Shown here: positions 36,061 to 47,700 of the stretch, in pieces | Position numbering within the stretch: position 1 is the first letter of the stretch | How the letters are laid out: each line of letters begins with the position of its first letter | NCBI RefSeq assembly: GCF_016097555.1 | Contig: NC_054704.1 | Coordinates: forward strand, 46,864,413 to 46,928,412 | Length of the DNA stretch: 64,000 bases | DNA from: Gigantopelta aegis | Lineage: Eukaryota > Mollusca > Gastropoda > Neomphalida > Peltospiridae | Direction: 5' to 3' | The notes under the pieces: model-generated | What the model was told of the DNA's origin: nothing | Seen by the model: the letters and a program-made list of their open reading frames with translations, nothing else | Database searches by the model: none | Program-made: the position numbers and the translations under genes

Positions 36061-36308
36061 CAGTAACAAAAATGTCTTTAAGTGTTGAGTAACATAACGC
36101 ATGTTTTCTGCAAACACCTAGATGGACTGTATGTTGCAGATAAAACCAATGTGGTTACGATTGTCAGCATTTCACCGACGCATGGGTCTAGCTAACTGAT
36201 ATTATTACTTCTGTCTCTCCAACATTTACATAAAAATAAAGTAATAAATGTTGTTTTATTGAAGATAGGCCTACCACAAACTAAATATTATGGTATTGCT
36301 TTAGCCCC

Positions 36309-36309
36309 A

Positions 36310-36343
<34 letters not shown>
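36309..36343. repeat. (AAT)n microsatellite
   Basis: About 11 AAT units. Confidence 0.95.
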
Positions 36344-36346
<3 letters not shown>

Positions 36347-36381
36347 TCAACAACAAAAAAACAAAACAAACACAACATCAA

Positions 36382-36589
36382 CAGGGGCGTAGCGTGATCT
36401 GGACCTGGTGGGGGGGGGGGGGGGGGTCGAATATGAACCAAGTGGACCTTTTTCTATTTTGTTTTTGCACCACCAGAAACTCCATATGTATAAACCTGTA
36501 TGTTTTAGTTCTGAAAACGGACCATTTGCTTCAGCGGGGGGGGGGGGGGGGGGGGGGGGTCGTCCGAACACCCCAAGCCTACGCCGCTG
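36382..36589. mobile_element. hAT-like miniature element with ATCAA duplication
   Basis: TIRs CAGGGGCGTAGC / GCCTACGCCGCTG enclose two poly-G tracts. ATCAA is duplicated exactly at both ends. The 5-bp duplication and CAG start match the elements at 35888 and 57639. Confidence 0.75.
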
Positions 36590-37429
36590 ATCAATAACAA
36601 CAATAATATACCTAAGGTGTGTTGATTATATCTATTCGTGTGTATATATTTTGCCATTTATATGTATGTGTATAAAAATACGTATACCATATGCAGTGGC
36701 GTAGCCAGCATGAGGCAGACGAGGCGCTTAAATGATAAAAAAAAAAAAACCCACAAAAAAACTAATTGTTTTTGTTTTTGCCATATAGCAATATATTTTG
36801 ATACCGTTTAAACCAACGCTAGGTTCCATTTTCGCTTGGGCTGTTTTGGCACGATTCGATTATCGCTATAACTCGTAATAATTATGATTTAAAAAAAAAT
36901 AATACAAATAAGAATAAATAAAAAATCAGTTGACAGGTTGACACTTTTAGAAACACCATATACATGCTATCCATCTGTTTAAAGCAAGACAAGCATGTGT
37001 TTTTAATTGTTTAGTTAAACTGTTAATCCACCAGTACCGTAACATATTTTTTGTTACGGTACTGACACAGTGTTACCGTACTGACACGTTATTACATAAT
37101 AACTGACATAATGGGTAACATAAAGTGCAAAATATATATTCATATTTGTAATTTTATACAATAGTATACTAAATTAGACCGAAATAACTAAAAACTACCA
37201 AATAAAGTATTCGTACCGTTTCACATATTAAATCGAATTCTCAAAATCTTAAATACAGTATGTTTTTGAAATGGCAGGAAACTTTGTATAGTAAGTTTAT
37301 AGCTACTTAACTATACCAGATTTTCTGGTGCGGACCCTGTCATAGAGGAGGATGTTGGCAATCTGATCTGCCCCCACCCCCTCCCCCACCGAACTTCACA
37401 GTGACTCTAAAATCCAGTGTCTAACGAAT

Positions 37430-37620
37430 AAATATGCAAGTAGTTAATTTAGTAGTTAAAAATTTAATATCTTGGTCTACTGTTATTTTCCTTATTTTTT
37501 GTTTATTTATTTGTTTGTTTTTGCGTCTGTGTGTATTTTTTATGGGGTGTTTTTTAGTTCCTTTATTTATGTATGTATGTATGTATTTATTTATTTGTTT
37601 ATTTATTTTTATTAAGGAAG
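37430..37620. repeat. (TTTA/TGTA)n low-complexity tract
   Basis: T-rich runs with TATG and TTTA units. The 106-codon open frame across it is compositional, not a gene. Confidence 0.7.
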
Positions 37621-38399
37621 ATTGCTTTCGTCAACATATAATGTATGTTTGTTTAACTTACAGTACGACAAAAGGCATTTTTGATGTTGCAACTTCTTAT
37701 TACAAAATTGCAGGCGTCACTGAATTATTGAAATGTATTTATGCTTTGCTATAATTGTTTTGCAATACTTAATGCAATAAACTTTATATAGAATAGTTGC
37801 CATTCATTTAATACAGGACTTAAATCCGTCAAATGAAGATGATTTTTCCTTTACAAAAAAAAGGCATTTGATATTGTTTCTGTAAGCCTCATACACAAAT
37901 ACAATTTATCGAAAAAAGATTGGGCACTCAATAAAACACCAATGTTGAGTTGTTCTCGGTCTTTGATTAGTACATCTAAAACATTGACGTGTGCCGTACG
38001 TGTGTCCTACCATTACATCGTTTCTGTTCAGGTTACCGATATCAAGTAGTCTACTAGTGTATCAACTTATTGTGATTCATTGACTATGGCAGTTGTCAGC
38101 GTTTAAATTCATAGTTTTTAAATTAATTTGTTTGCGAGGGCCAATACAATTTATGACAATGTTAATCAGCAGGCTACTAACACAAGACACCATATACAGA
38201 GTACGTTCGCAAAACTTTAATTAGCATATACCCTCAAGCTTCCCACTGTACCAACATTTTTGATCTTGTGTAATATCCCCTCCATACTCGCCCAACTGCT
38301 CTTGTGGAATATTAATGGGAAGATTTTGTCTACATATCACACTGACATTGTTTAACCATTATGGCCAAGCAACTTAATATTCACGTGCTTTTTCAAGAT

Positions 38400-39841
38400 T
38401 TAGTATGGGAATATTGAATTTCAATCCATATAGATTATATACTGACACTTTCCAGATCCTTTCTGAGTATAAAAGGTACATGTTCCTTAATATAAACTAC
38501 AATACCGTCACCTTTCTTTTTACATCGATCTTTACGTTCAATACAAAAACCATCAATCTGTATCTCTGTATCATCTACATCTTCATTAAAAATGTTTCAC
38601 ACAAACCTAAGATGTCCAAAGACCGAAACTGTTTTAGTGTGATTTTAATTTCTTCAATTTTGGGCATAATATGTTGGATATTAAGATTACCAATACGAAG
38701 CCCATTCTTTTCTAACCCAAATGATTTGTCATTATTAGCATTTATTTACATCGTATCAGAGTAAATAGGATCCACTTTCACAACAGAAGAATTTAACTTA
38801 TTTTTACCTAGATTGATGGAATTAATATCGATGTCACCTTGAGAGATATCGAGTGTGCAATATAATTTCCCCATAGTAGTGAGTGTAGATTTGTTACAAC
38901 TAATATCGTTAGTTATTACAGGTATCTATTTTATGTGGACATGACATTGTATCTACAACATATTTTTTGTGCATACCTTTAAAATTAAGATTAGAAAAGT
39001 TACTACTAGTATTGCTATCACACATACAAATAATCATATTACACCGATGACATAGATCAGACGAAACTAGATATCTGTTGTTAATGTCAGCATAATTTTA
39101 ACAGAATTTGTAACATTAATATAGGGCCTGTACTGCATGTCCTAATCTGACCAGCCACAATGACGACATTCACGAGATGAATGTCCATAAAAAGCACAGT
39201 CCCAGCATTGAATCTGAAGTCTCTTTATCTTCTATGCCTATATCGATTGTAATGACTAGTTTGGTCTGCACGGTCTTATAAGGAATTCTTCCTGGAAGTG
39301 AATACTTTCCGGTTGAGTGTGAAATGTTGTAATGAGTTTCTTTGATATCGACGTTTATCAGACACTTGTGACATATTTGTACTGTGTATTTTCATACTTC
39401 GTGATTTTTATCACTTGATGCACACACTGTATGAGGACTGATGTTCCTGTCGTATTCAAGTGAATTCCATCACGATCGTACAGGTGTTTCACTGTAGCAC
39501 CAGTACCAAACACACAGGAACTGTACACTTTGATGAATCCTATTGTGTTTCTTTCAGCTAGCTGTGCGACTGTATCATTACAAGGAACTATATCAACGTC
39601 TGCCCTTGGGCACAAACCACAGAGATGGATTTTAGATCGACATTTGTGTTTGGTCATATCAATATCTTCCTGGTAATCTTGTGTCATCTAATCAACAGAG
39701 CTGCCTTTAGCCGCATCATTACCACCAATATAAATGATAACATCACTGAAATTTGTTAGCTTAATTTTTTCAAGTTTATTGGATAGTTGTTTTAAGACCT
39801 CGTAAACTGATGTTTTTCAGCATTTAGCTTCTAAAGATAAG
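38400..39841 (-). pseudogene. Non-LTR retrotransposon remnant with SGNH-esterase-like ORF
   Basis: Read right to left on the minus strand. An SGNH/GDSL-like region comes first: 'IIYIGGNDAAKG' near 39704-39741 is a G-x-N-D block, and 'DGIHLN' near 39457-39480 is the catalytic D-x-x-H block. A CCHC zinc knuckle follows (C-x2-C-x4-H-x4-C at 39166-39207), then a second Cys/His-rich stretch (38940-39070). Last is an AP-endonuclease-like start ('IGNLNIQHIMPKIEEIK', then 'LDILGLCETFL') near 38580-38700. Stops and frameshifts interrupt every block. Esterase-bearing ORF1s are known in CR1/L2-group LINEs, so a LINE origin is the best reading. Confidence 0.72.
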
Positions 39842-40547
39842 CCACACAAATCAACTGGGTAAATATTACCAACAAATTAAACTTACAAGTTAAACAATGA
39901 ATAAATTAGCCATTTTCAGGAATTAACGTCAATTTTTAGAAAATTTTAATTTTAATTAAAACAACACTAAAAACAAGTAAATTTTTTTTAATGTCCACGA
40001 CTGTTGGCAATATCATTTCACTCTGTACTGTCCTTTGAAAGGGTGAATGGCACTGATTTGGAATTGGTTGTTTTCATGTGGTGCACACGTCGAATTCCTG
40101 GGACTGTGGTAGCACTTTTGAATGAGTATGCCATTCACCCTTTCAAAGGACACCATTTCAATGCAGTACCAAATTTGCAAGTTTTTGAAATCATGCTTGT
40201 CGACTGTTATGTTGTTGAATACGATGGGACATTGTTCCCAGGAGAAGTGATTGACATCGGCTTGCAGGAGAATGACTATCTAGTATCGGTGATGGAAACA
40301 GCAGGATGTTATTGGAAATGGCCAAACAAGAGAGAGCACTTACTACATGAGGAATAAAATGATTACGGCTCTAGACAAACCTGATATTGCTAACAGTCGT
40401 GGACATTTCAAATGTTCTACTTCTTTTTAGAGTGTTGTTTAAATTCAAATTTAATTTTTTTGAAAAACTGACGTTAATTCCTGAAAATGGTTATAATTTA
40501 TTAATTGTTTAACTTGTTGGTAATATTTACCCAGTTGATTTGTGTGG
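39842..40547. mobile_element. DNA element with ~170-bp terminal inverted repeats
   Basis: Left arm 39842-40014 and right arm 40383-40547 are reverse complements with modest divergence (outer ends CCACACAAATCAACTGGGTA / TACCCAGTTGATTTGTGTGG). Inside is a second inverted pair, GTCCTTTGAAAGGGTGAATG versus its complement ~110 bp later. It abuts the 5' end of the LINE remnant. No clear target duplication was found. Confidence 0.78.
40076..40357 (+). pseudogene. Fragment of transposon-associated 'WPxxxD'-type domain
   Basis: The open frame between the TIRs runs through YVVEYDGTLFPGEVIDIGLQ and VSVMETAGCYWKWPNKREH. A similar tail ('VxYDxxxxPGxV ... VxxM ... WxWPxxxD') is, to my recollection, common at the ends of proteins from animal DNA transposons. 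The first ATG of the frame is internal, so this looks like an N-terminally truncated gene. The function of the domain is not known to me. Confidence 0.45.
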
Positions 40548-40646
40548 ATTTCTGATGTTTCTTTCAAAAAATGTTTGACATTTAAAAACTGTTATTTTTC
40601 TTTACAATCTATTTTGTTTTAGCCATTACCAAATAGCGGACAAATT

Positions 40647-41057
40647 GTAACGCTAGTAACCGTAACGCGAGTAACCGACTATTTTGAAAACAAAAAATGT
40701 ATTAAGTGTACAATTTCAAAACTTATCATATAAAGATACCTAAACACCATAGCTATACACCAATATATCCACTTTTATCATAGCTGTTACAGTATGGGGA
40801 GACTTTGAATTTTAAGTGTGTTCATTGTTTGTCATGCCCTTTTTTTTTCGTAACGCGAGTAACCGATGTTTACACATTCACAGTATGAAAACTAATCATC
40901 ATATTTCCTTTTTCTTTCTTTTTTATAATATAGGCCTACATTGATTATTTAACTAATAAAATGTAACAAAGAAAATAAGTGTTGGATGTATAATTATTAG
41001 GCTAATCCTGAGCAAATCAAAAGAATTAGTATGGTAAAAATGTAACGCGAATAACCG
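40647..41057. repeat. GTAACGCGAGTAACCG motif cluster
   Basis: GTAACGC[TG]AGTAACC occurs twice in tandem at 40647-40677, again at 40850-40865, and as GTAACGCGAATAACCG at 41042-41057. All are on the plus strand. Possibly remains of a minisatellite or element end. Confidence 0.7.
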
Positions 41058-41629
41058 TGGAATTGCCCATATACATTATCCATATGGTCTACAATAAACG
41101 GTTACATAAATATATATTTTCCACGTAAATTTTATTACCCGAGTCATTCAAATACCTTGAAAACTGTTATTACACACTACTGACATCACGAGTCGCTGTT
41201 TGTGGATAATAAATAAATTATAACATTCGCAGGAGTGCCATTCGAAATTTATGAAACTCGTTTGGGAATTGGGAATATTGTATTTCCCAATTCACAAGTT
41301 GCTGAAGAGCGTTCGTTTGTCAAAATAACCTGTGAACACAAATTGGGAACTTGGGAAGGATTTTCTGTCTGAATTTTTAGTACTCGTGAACAAATGGAGG
41401 AACAAACAGATCATTCGTGGAACTATGAGTTTGGGTGTGTGATATTGGAGTGACAGTGCAGATCGTCTATAAATCGCCTGAACAATCTCCACTGGGTGAA
41501 GTCGTGTTCACAATATGGAACTTGTGTATTCACGATATTCACGAGAGCCTAAATCAACCCAGCATAAATATCTGTCGGACCTTTGTAACTGGCTTCATTT
41601 TCAGGTAGACCGGAAACAATTTAGTGCGC

Positions 41630-41663
41630 ATGGCTGATAGGAATGGGTCGTCTGTCAACGAAG
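41630..41663 (+). CDS. Candidate first coding exon of TMEM244-like gene
   Basis: ATG GCT GAT AGG AAT GGG TCG... encodes MADRNGSSVNE and runs into a GAAG|GTGAAA donor. Length and position fit the short N-terminus expected before the first membrane segment. However, it ends in phase 1 while the next resolved exon needs phase 0, so either another small exon or donor is used or this is not the exon. Confidence 0.2.
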
Positions 41664-42265
41664 GTGAAAGTGTTTTTCAAACACTGTCAAATATTTATGC
41701 TTACACACATTTTATGTGTAGGACAGTGACATTCCTAACATAGCAGTGGCATGCTATTTTATTTTAGATTTATAGATATGTATGTTTTGGAAGGACTTGC
41801 CAATCGTTTATAACAGTCTCCACCCTCAATTATTGTAGCAATTTATTAATCATTTGAATTAAAATTTAATTGGCATCATCAAAACAAAAACCCCCAAACC
41901 AAACATGAAATTCGGAGCATTGTATTATATCTGTATAAAATAATTTAATGTACAAATACAACTTGTACAATAATGAAATCGTGTATCGTAGGCCTAGACT
42001 CTAGGCTAGAGAGACCAGTTTTGGTGAACATAACTTGCCATAAACATTAGCCATGATTGGGTTCTAACTCTAAGGCATATCAATATTTATTAACAAACAG
42101 TTATTATCCAAATAGATATCATTTTATTAGTATTTCTATGCTTCAAATAAGCACTAAAGTGTCCCGTTACACAGGATTCAGATTACAGTTGGCTATTGTA
42201 GTACAGCACTTGCATGTATGTACAAGTGTTTTATTTAATGATGCACTTAACACACACATATACCA

Positions 42266-42920
42266 ATTGTCCGAACCGAATTGTTAACAACTACGAAAAA
42301 TTACTCTCCTACCTTTAATTGCCGTTAGATTTCCTCCAAAGTTTGTCCAGACACAAATCGCAAAAAACCCACTACAAATATACAGATTCCACACATGAGA
42401 CTGCAACGATGTCGTCGATATTGTCTTTGCTGAGATTGCATAGGGAAAAATACATGCAGTTTTCTGCCGTCTGCCATATTGCTTGTTTATGGAATACTCT
42501 TCAAGAGGGGTGAAAGCCTTCAAAGTATGTGACACAATTAATATGAAATCGATGATCTCTAGTGGTATCATTAAAATAATAATAATAATAATAATAAATA
42601 ATAATATGACGTCATCACGTTTGCTTTTATATCATAACATGTTATGACGTTGTTAGATTAAGTCCTATCCTTTCACCCCTCTTGAAGAATATTCCATAAA
42701 AAGTCAAAATGGCAGCTGATACAAAATTACATGCTTTTTTCCCTATGCGCTCTCAACGAAGTCGATATAGGTGACATGGTTATCATCTGGTATGTGGAAT
42801 CTGTGTCATTGTAATGGTTTTTTCAAGATTTGTGTCTGGACAAACTTTGGAGGAAATCTAACTGCAATTAAAGGTAGGAGAGTAATTTTTCGTAGTTGTT
42901 AACAATTTGGTTCGGACAAT
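42266..42920. mobile_element. Large foldback element (~250-bp arms)
   Basis: Left arm 42266-42516 and right arm 42669-42920 are reverse complements (outer ends ATTGTCCGAACC / GGTTCGGACAAT), ~85-90% alike by eye. The ~150-bp spacer contains an (AAT)n tract. Both arms contain an ATGGCAG start and 'TTTTTCCCTATGC', but no long frame survives in both. It lies in the presumed first intron of the TMEM244-like gene. Confidence 0.75.
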
Positions 42921-42956
42921 AAATGCCAATAAATGTTTTATAAACAAACATCTACT

Positions 42957-43292
42957 TAAAGGGACACACCCTAGTTACGGCTAGTTGTTAACCATTATGG
43001 CGTTGTTTTTCGCTATTAAACCCATTTTTTCACAAATAAAATTGCACTTTACTTACCGTTTATTATTTAGAATATACATTTCCATTCAACTGAAGTGTTT
43101 TTTGGTAATCCTGGTAATCCTGGTGTTTGTAATACCACAAGATACCTTTTTTGTATTTCTTAAAAACGCACGTGCGTTTGAGAAAAAACCGTTGAGCAGA
43201 CAAGGTCTAATCTATTTTTAGAGGGGATAAATCCATTTCAATGTCACAGACGTTGGTATACCATGTGACCGTTATCATTTTGGTTCGGTTTG
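42957..43292 (+). mobile_element. Truncated copy of the TTAA miniature element
   Basis: Starts TTAA-AGGGACACACCCTAGTT and follows the 244-1065 element for ~330 bp at high similarity, then breaks off at 'GGTTCGGTTTGTT' without its right TIR. Confidence 0.75.
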
Positions 43293-43400
43293 TTCTGTCC
43301 TGGATGGACATCCCAGATAGTTGATGCCCAGGACAACTTGCATGGACCTTAATTGGATATAAGCATGGAAATAAGTATAAACAAACAAACAAATGACATG
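43293..43400 (+). mobile_element. Retroelement 3'-end fragment with (AAAC)n tail
   Basis: 'GTTGATGCCCAGGACAACTTGC...GGAAATAAGTATAAACAAAC' looks like a non-LTR or SINE 3' end attached to the broken TTAA element. Tentative. Confidence 0.4.
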
Positions 43401-43607
43401 GGCACATCAGATCTTGACGTAAAAAATTGAAGGTAGAGATTAATTGCTTCCCTAACGTATTATGGAAGCCATTTTTAAGATAGAACCATATTGAGCATTG
43501 ATCAATGGGACTTTTTTTGTTTTATTCACATGCCAAAAAATACTCTCCTTGAACTAATGAGATGGTGAATATAAAATGTCCCTTAATTGATGCTAATGAA
43601 AAATTTT

Positions 43608-43683
43608 CCATATGTTTGACATCCAGTAACCCATGATTAATAAATCAACGTGCTCTAGTGGTGGTGTTAAACAAAACAAATGT
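43608..43683 (+). mobile_element. SINE tail fragment
   Basis: 'TATGTTTGACATCCAGTAACCC...GTGCTCTAGTGG' then 'GTTAAACAAAAC'. Confidence 0.65.
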
Positions 43684-44159
43684 TATGGTTTGATTCCAGG
43701 ACATGATATACCAAGGCTTGAAATTATCAAAGGGCAGGCAGCAAATGCCACCCAAAATGTACATATGCTTTCTGAAAATCAATTTCACAAGCAGCTTTTA
43801 TGTTCCATCTTATTTTGACAGTATTTGAACTATTTCAGATATATATATTCAGAATTCTTGATTTTCAGAAAAGATAATATTATAAATCTTGTATTTTTAT
43901 CCATGTTTGTCTCTCGAAGTCTTCCACATTGCTTAGAAACTACATGTCTAATTCTACTGCTTAATGTTTTAAAATTGTGTACTGATCTCTGAAACTAGTG
44001 TAGCTAATTGCAACGTGATACTGAACGAAATGTTTCCTGATTTTATATCAAAGAACTTTCTGCACAATACTTGTGATAAACGTAATTGATAAATGTAATT
44101 TTTCAGTGCAAGTATAAATTTGATATCTTCGTGAATCTTATTAGTCCCGTATGGTACTG

Positions 44160-44530
44160 GTTTCATCTCTGTCTGTCCCACATATGTTTTCCGGATGGGG
44201 TTTTTTCAGAAGGCTTTGAGATATTGAGCTGACATTCTGTGTATAGCTTCATCATATACTGTTACAGATCAAGTTTGACTTTCATGAAATTTACCCATTT
44301 TTGATGGGAGTTATGGGCCTTGAACTTAGGAGATGTGGAAAAAAAAAATCTGGATTTTTGCAGTGCCTGGAGATACCAAAATGAAATTTTGTATATAGCT
44401 TCATCTTTTGTATATAGCTTTAGAGATCAAGTTGAAGTTTCCTGGTGATTTACCTACTTTTCAGAGTTATGGCCCTTGAATTTAGAAGATACAAAAAATT
44501 GTTGGGCTCGGTAGGGAACATGTATTGCTT
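44160..44530 (+). repeat. Dispersed repeat with two ~130-bp subunits
   Basis: 'TTATGGGCCTTGAACTTAGGAGA' and 'TTATGGCCCTTGAATTTAGAAGA' mark two diverged tandem subunits, each with 'ATATAGCTTCATC' and 'GATCAAGTT[TG]'. The end 'TAGGGAACATGTATTGCTTT' is typical of repeats in molluscan genomes (recall only). Confidence 0.5.
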
Positions 44531-44621
44531 TAGCAGTACTCTAAAAATTCTTGTTTTACAGGAAAGTTATCTTTAAAGACAACCCAGCACAATTTAAACT
44601 CTGTTATCTTTTGTTTTTCAG

Positions 44622-44707
44622 GAAATCCTGTTCAATCTTTTGAAGTGTCTGGGTGTTTTTTATGCTGTTTACTATGCCGTGGGTAGTTTGTGCTTTGCAG
44701 GTTTCAA
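44622..44707 (+). CDS. TMEM244: TMEM244-like exon with TM1
   Basis: EILFNLLKCLGVFYAVYYAV then GSLCFAGF. Acceptor TTTTTCAG, phase 0. Of two donors, GTAAGT at 44708 is chosen over GTTTCA at 44701, because only phase 2 joins the next exon in frame. Confidence 0.85.
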
Positions 44708-47700
44708 GTAAGTTGAAATGTAGTCTATATTATTCTTGTTTTAACATTATGGTTAAATTTGTTCCAACTTGGGATGATGATGTGTCGCGTACCATAACTA
44801 GATCATTGCAACCTACTTTTGATGGATTATTGTATATTAAAGGTAGGGTCAACTCAAACAAGAGCCTTATGTGTTGGAAAGATGCATACCCGAACCACCA
44901 ACACATACTGACACTTTAACAAATGAAAAACGCTTAATTTTAGAGTTAATAAAAAAAACATGATTATTCCTGCTAACTGGGGGCAACCATTTTGTTTCGT
45001 TTTTGTGATGACCAGTGGTATAGCTTGGGGCAAAGTGACGTCAGCTCCATCCATCACAGTGTAAACAAACAATTTATGACAAGGTGCTTCGCTTTCATCA
45101 AATTGTAAAACAACATAAATGACTTGATAGTATAATAAATTATTTAACTAAATATATTTCAGTTTGCATCAATATAACGAAATGGAGGTATAGTATTTTT
45201 CTTTTTGAAAAAAGCCAAAGAAAAAATGCATATTATTAGGCCTATTGGTAGGGTACATTTGAGCAAAAACGACCACTCACGATACCCAAGTGATACTTTA
45301 CTTTTCTTTGGGACGACATAATTGGTCAGTTTTGTGATTTTAGATGGGGAAAGTCTACTTAATCAAGGGTTTTACATAATTACTTACAGTAATAAAGTAG
45401 GAAGGCTTATAAGTCCATTACGATTTGAGGGATATCCGTGCGGTTATCACACAATACCCTGTGATCTTAATAAAAAGAGGCAAATCTTTTTAGGGTGTCT
45501 AGACACAGTGTCTGGGGACCGTTTAAATATACACCTGCCAATCAGGAACCACAAGTGGTTTATTTTGTATTGAAACAATATATAATTGTTGCTGGCTTAT
45601 TGGGATGGATATTATTACAGAACACTGCGATGCATTCGCAATAATCAGGTATGTTTTGTTTCTTCAGTTCGAAGACTAATTCCTGACGTGACACGTTAGG
45701 TATTACATAACCACCAGCTCGCCATTCACTGGGATGGTACAAAATGGCTGCACCCATTATATATAATAGCCGTCACATTTAACCGTTTTATTAATTAACT
45801 ATACAATTATACTTGTTGATATTAAGCAATAATGTGCATTATATATTGTTGAATATGCATACCAGCCCAAATGCCTTAATTGTCCCTTCCTTTAAAAGAA
45901 AGCCTTGTCTGTGCCATATCTTCCTTTTTCATTTAATGCATGCAAGTACAATTTGGGATAGCAATGTGACACATACTGTAACTAGATCACTGCGACCTAC
46001 TTTCCGAAAATTATTGCAAACTGCTATTGATACATTCCATCCATTGCCATGGGTACAGACATGAAAAATATTTCACTAGCCTGCCGGACCAGTACCAACT
46101 AAAATTTACTAGCCCGCCACTATTTGTACTAGTCCACCAGCCTATAGAACTATATATTAATGTTTAATAATATTATAATATGCACTTCACATCAAATGAT
46201 ATATATATTTCGAAATATTCTAATAAAGACAATTTTTCACAGTTCTTTCATATAGATTTTTAAAATTCAAAATTTATAAAATAAAAACAAAATACCGTCA
46301 GAAAAAGACAGATCGCCTGTCGGACTGATAGTTGCATTTTTCATCTAGTCCGTGGGAATTTTTACTTGCATTTGGCGAGTGGCGAGTACTTCTGCACCCC
46401 TGATTGTGCAAATTTCACATTATTATAATACAGACAGTACAGACAGTACAGACATGTCGGAAGCAAGTAGACTTGGGGTGGGTGGGCTGACTGATATTGA
46501 AGGTCAAAGCAAAGTTTCTAGGGGTTTGGGGGTATGCTCCCCTGCAAACTTTTGAAAACTAGATGTCCTGAAATGCAATTTCTTGCATTCTACAAGTAAT
46601 ATTCATCTCTGCCTTAAGTTTTACTACCAATAATATGTACAGGTAACACATTCAATAAGGTGTGTACATCTCTATCAAGCTCTGGATGTGCTGCGTGCAT
46701 ATCGTATACTTCACTGGTACGAAGGTGTGGTTTTTTTGGTGCTGTTATCATTTGTGGTCCATGATCCAATGTTTTTTATCAAAAGATCAAATATATGTAT
46801 TTTATTTGAAAATTATGTGGTTGTTATATCAAAACGATTTTACTTTACAGGCTACAGTTTTTTGATGGAAAAATTCCCTTTGACTTTCTGTCCTGGATAG
46901 ATTTAAGTCTATGTTGTGTGAAATACACATCTGAACAAATTGGTAAGTACCGATCTATGTATACACGTAGGTCCTGTGTACACAAAAATTTCATCTGCTG
47001 TCCGTCTTTTTTTTCTTTCTTTCTTTTTGTAACAGGCATTTGGATTCTATTAGTAATAACTTACTCTGAATTACTGTCTTATTATTTTACAGGTTATTTA
47101 TACTTGTTTTCTTGTCTTTAGATTTAAGTCCTTTATCACTATTTGGAATCTTTTACAATTTTTTTTTGTTAATAAATACGAAAAAAATCTATTGTATCAC
47201 TTGATGCTATAAATTTGGTAGGAATAGCATGTGTGGTGATTTTGTTTTGTTTTTCAAATAAATGTTCCCATCATAAGTTTACCCGGTTTAACTGAATTTC
47301 AAAAAATTACTTTGCAAATTAACTTTTTATAAATCGTATTATTCCACTACAATATATTGTACATTTTGTTTTGGTTTTTTCTTTTTAGTTAACCTCCTAT
47401 CCATGCTCCTGAGCTTCTCAATTTGTGGATTTATATATGGCATACTTGTCCCAAACTGGATTTGGGATTATGCAGTAACAGTCACCATAATTCATATTTT
47501 AATGTGTTGCTTAGGTAAGTATTTTATTTACAAAAGCTTCTGTTATCTTAACATAGAAAACACCTGTTTTGACCCCCTTCTTTATGCTTACAGATAGTTA
47601 AATATGATACATGTAAAAGTCGTTTGTGTGTTATCATATTTATATCAATGTCCATGTATTTACAATTGAAACTTTTATATACAAATGTTTATTATTTATT

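Noticed and set aside
36259..36597. Asn-rich and Gly-rich frames up to 112 codons
   Set aside because: Caused by (AAT)n and poly-G tracts of the miniature element.
37032..37064. CAGTACCGTAACA hairpin resembling a terminator
   Set aside because: Rho-independent terminators do not apply to this eukaryotic DNA, and no gene ends here; kept only as a small inverted repeat.
42284..42571. 95-codon frame in the foldback as first exon of the TMEM244-like gene
   Set aside because: It is on the wrong strand. The plus-strand arm has a donor-like AAAG|GTAGGA, but every phase compatible with the next exon meets a stop.
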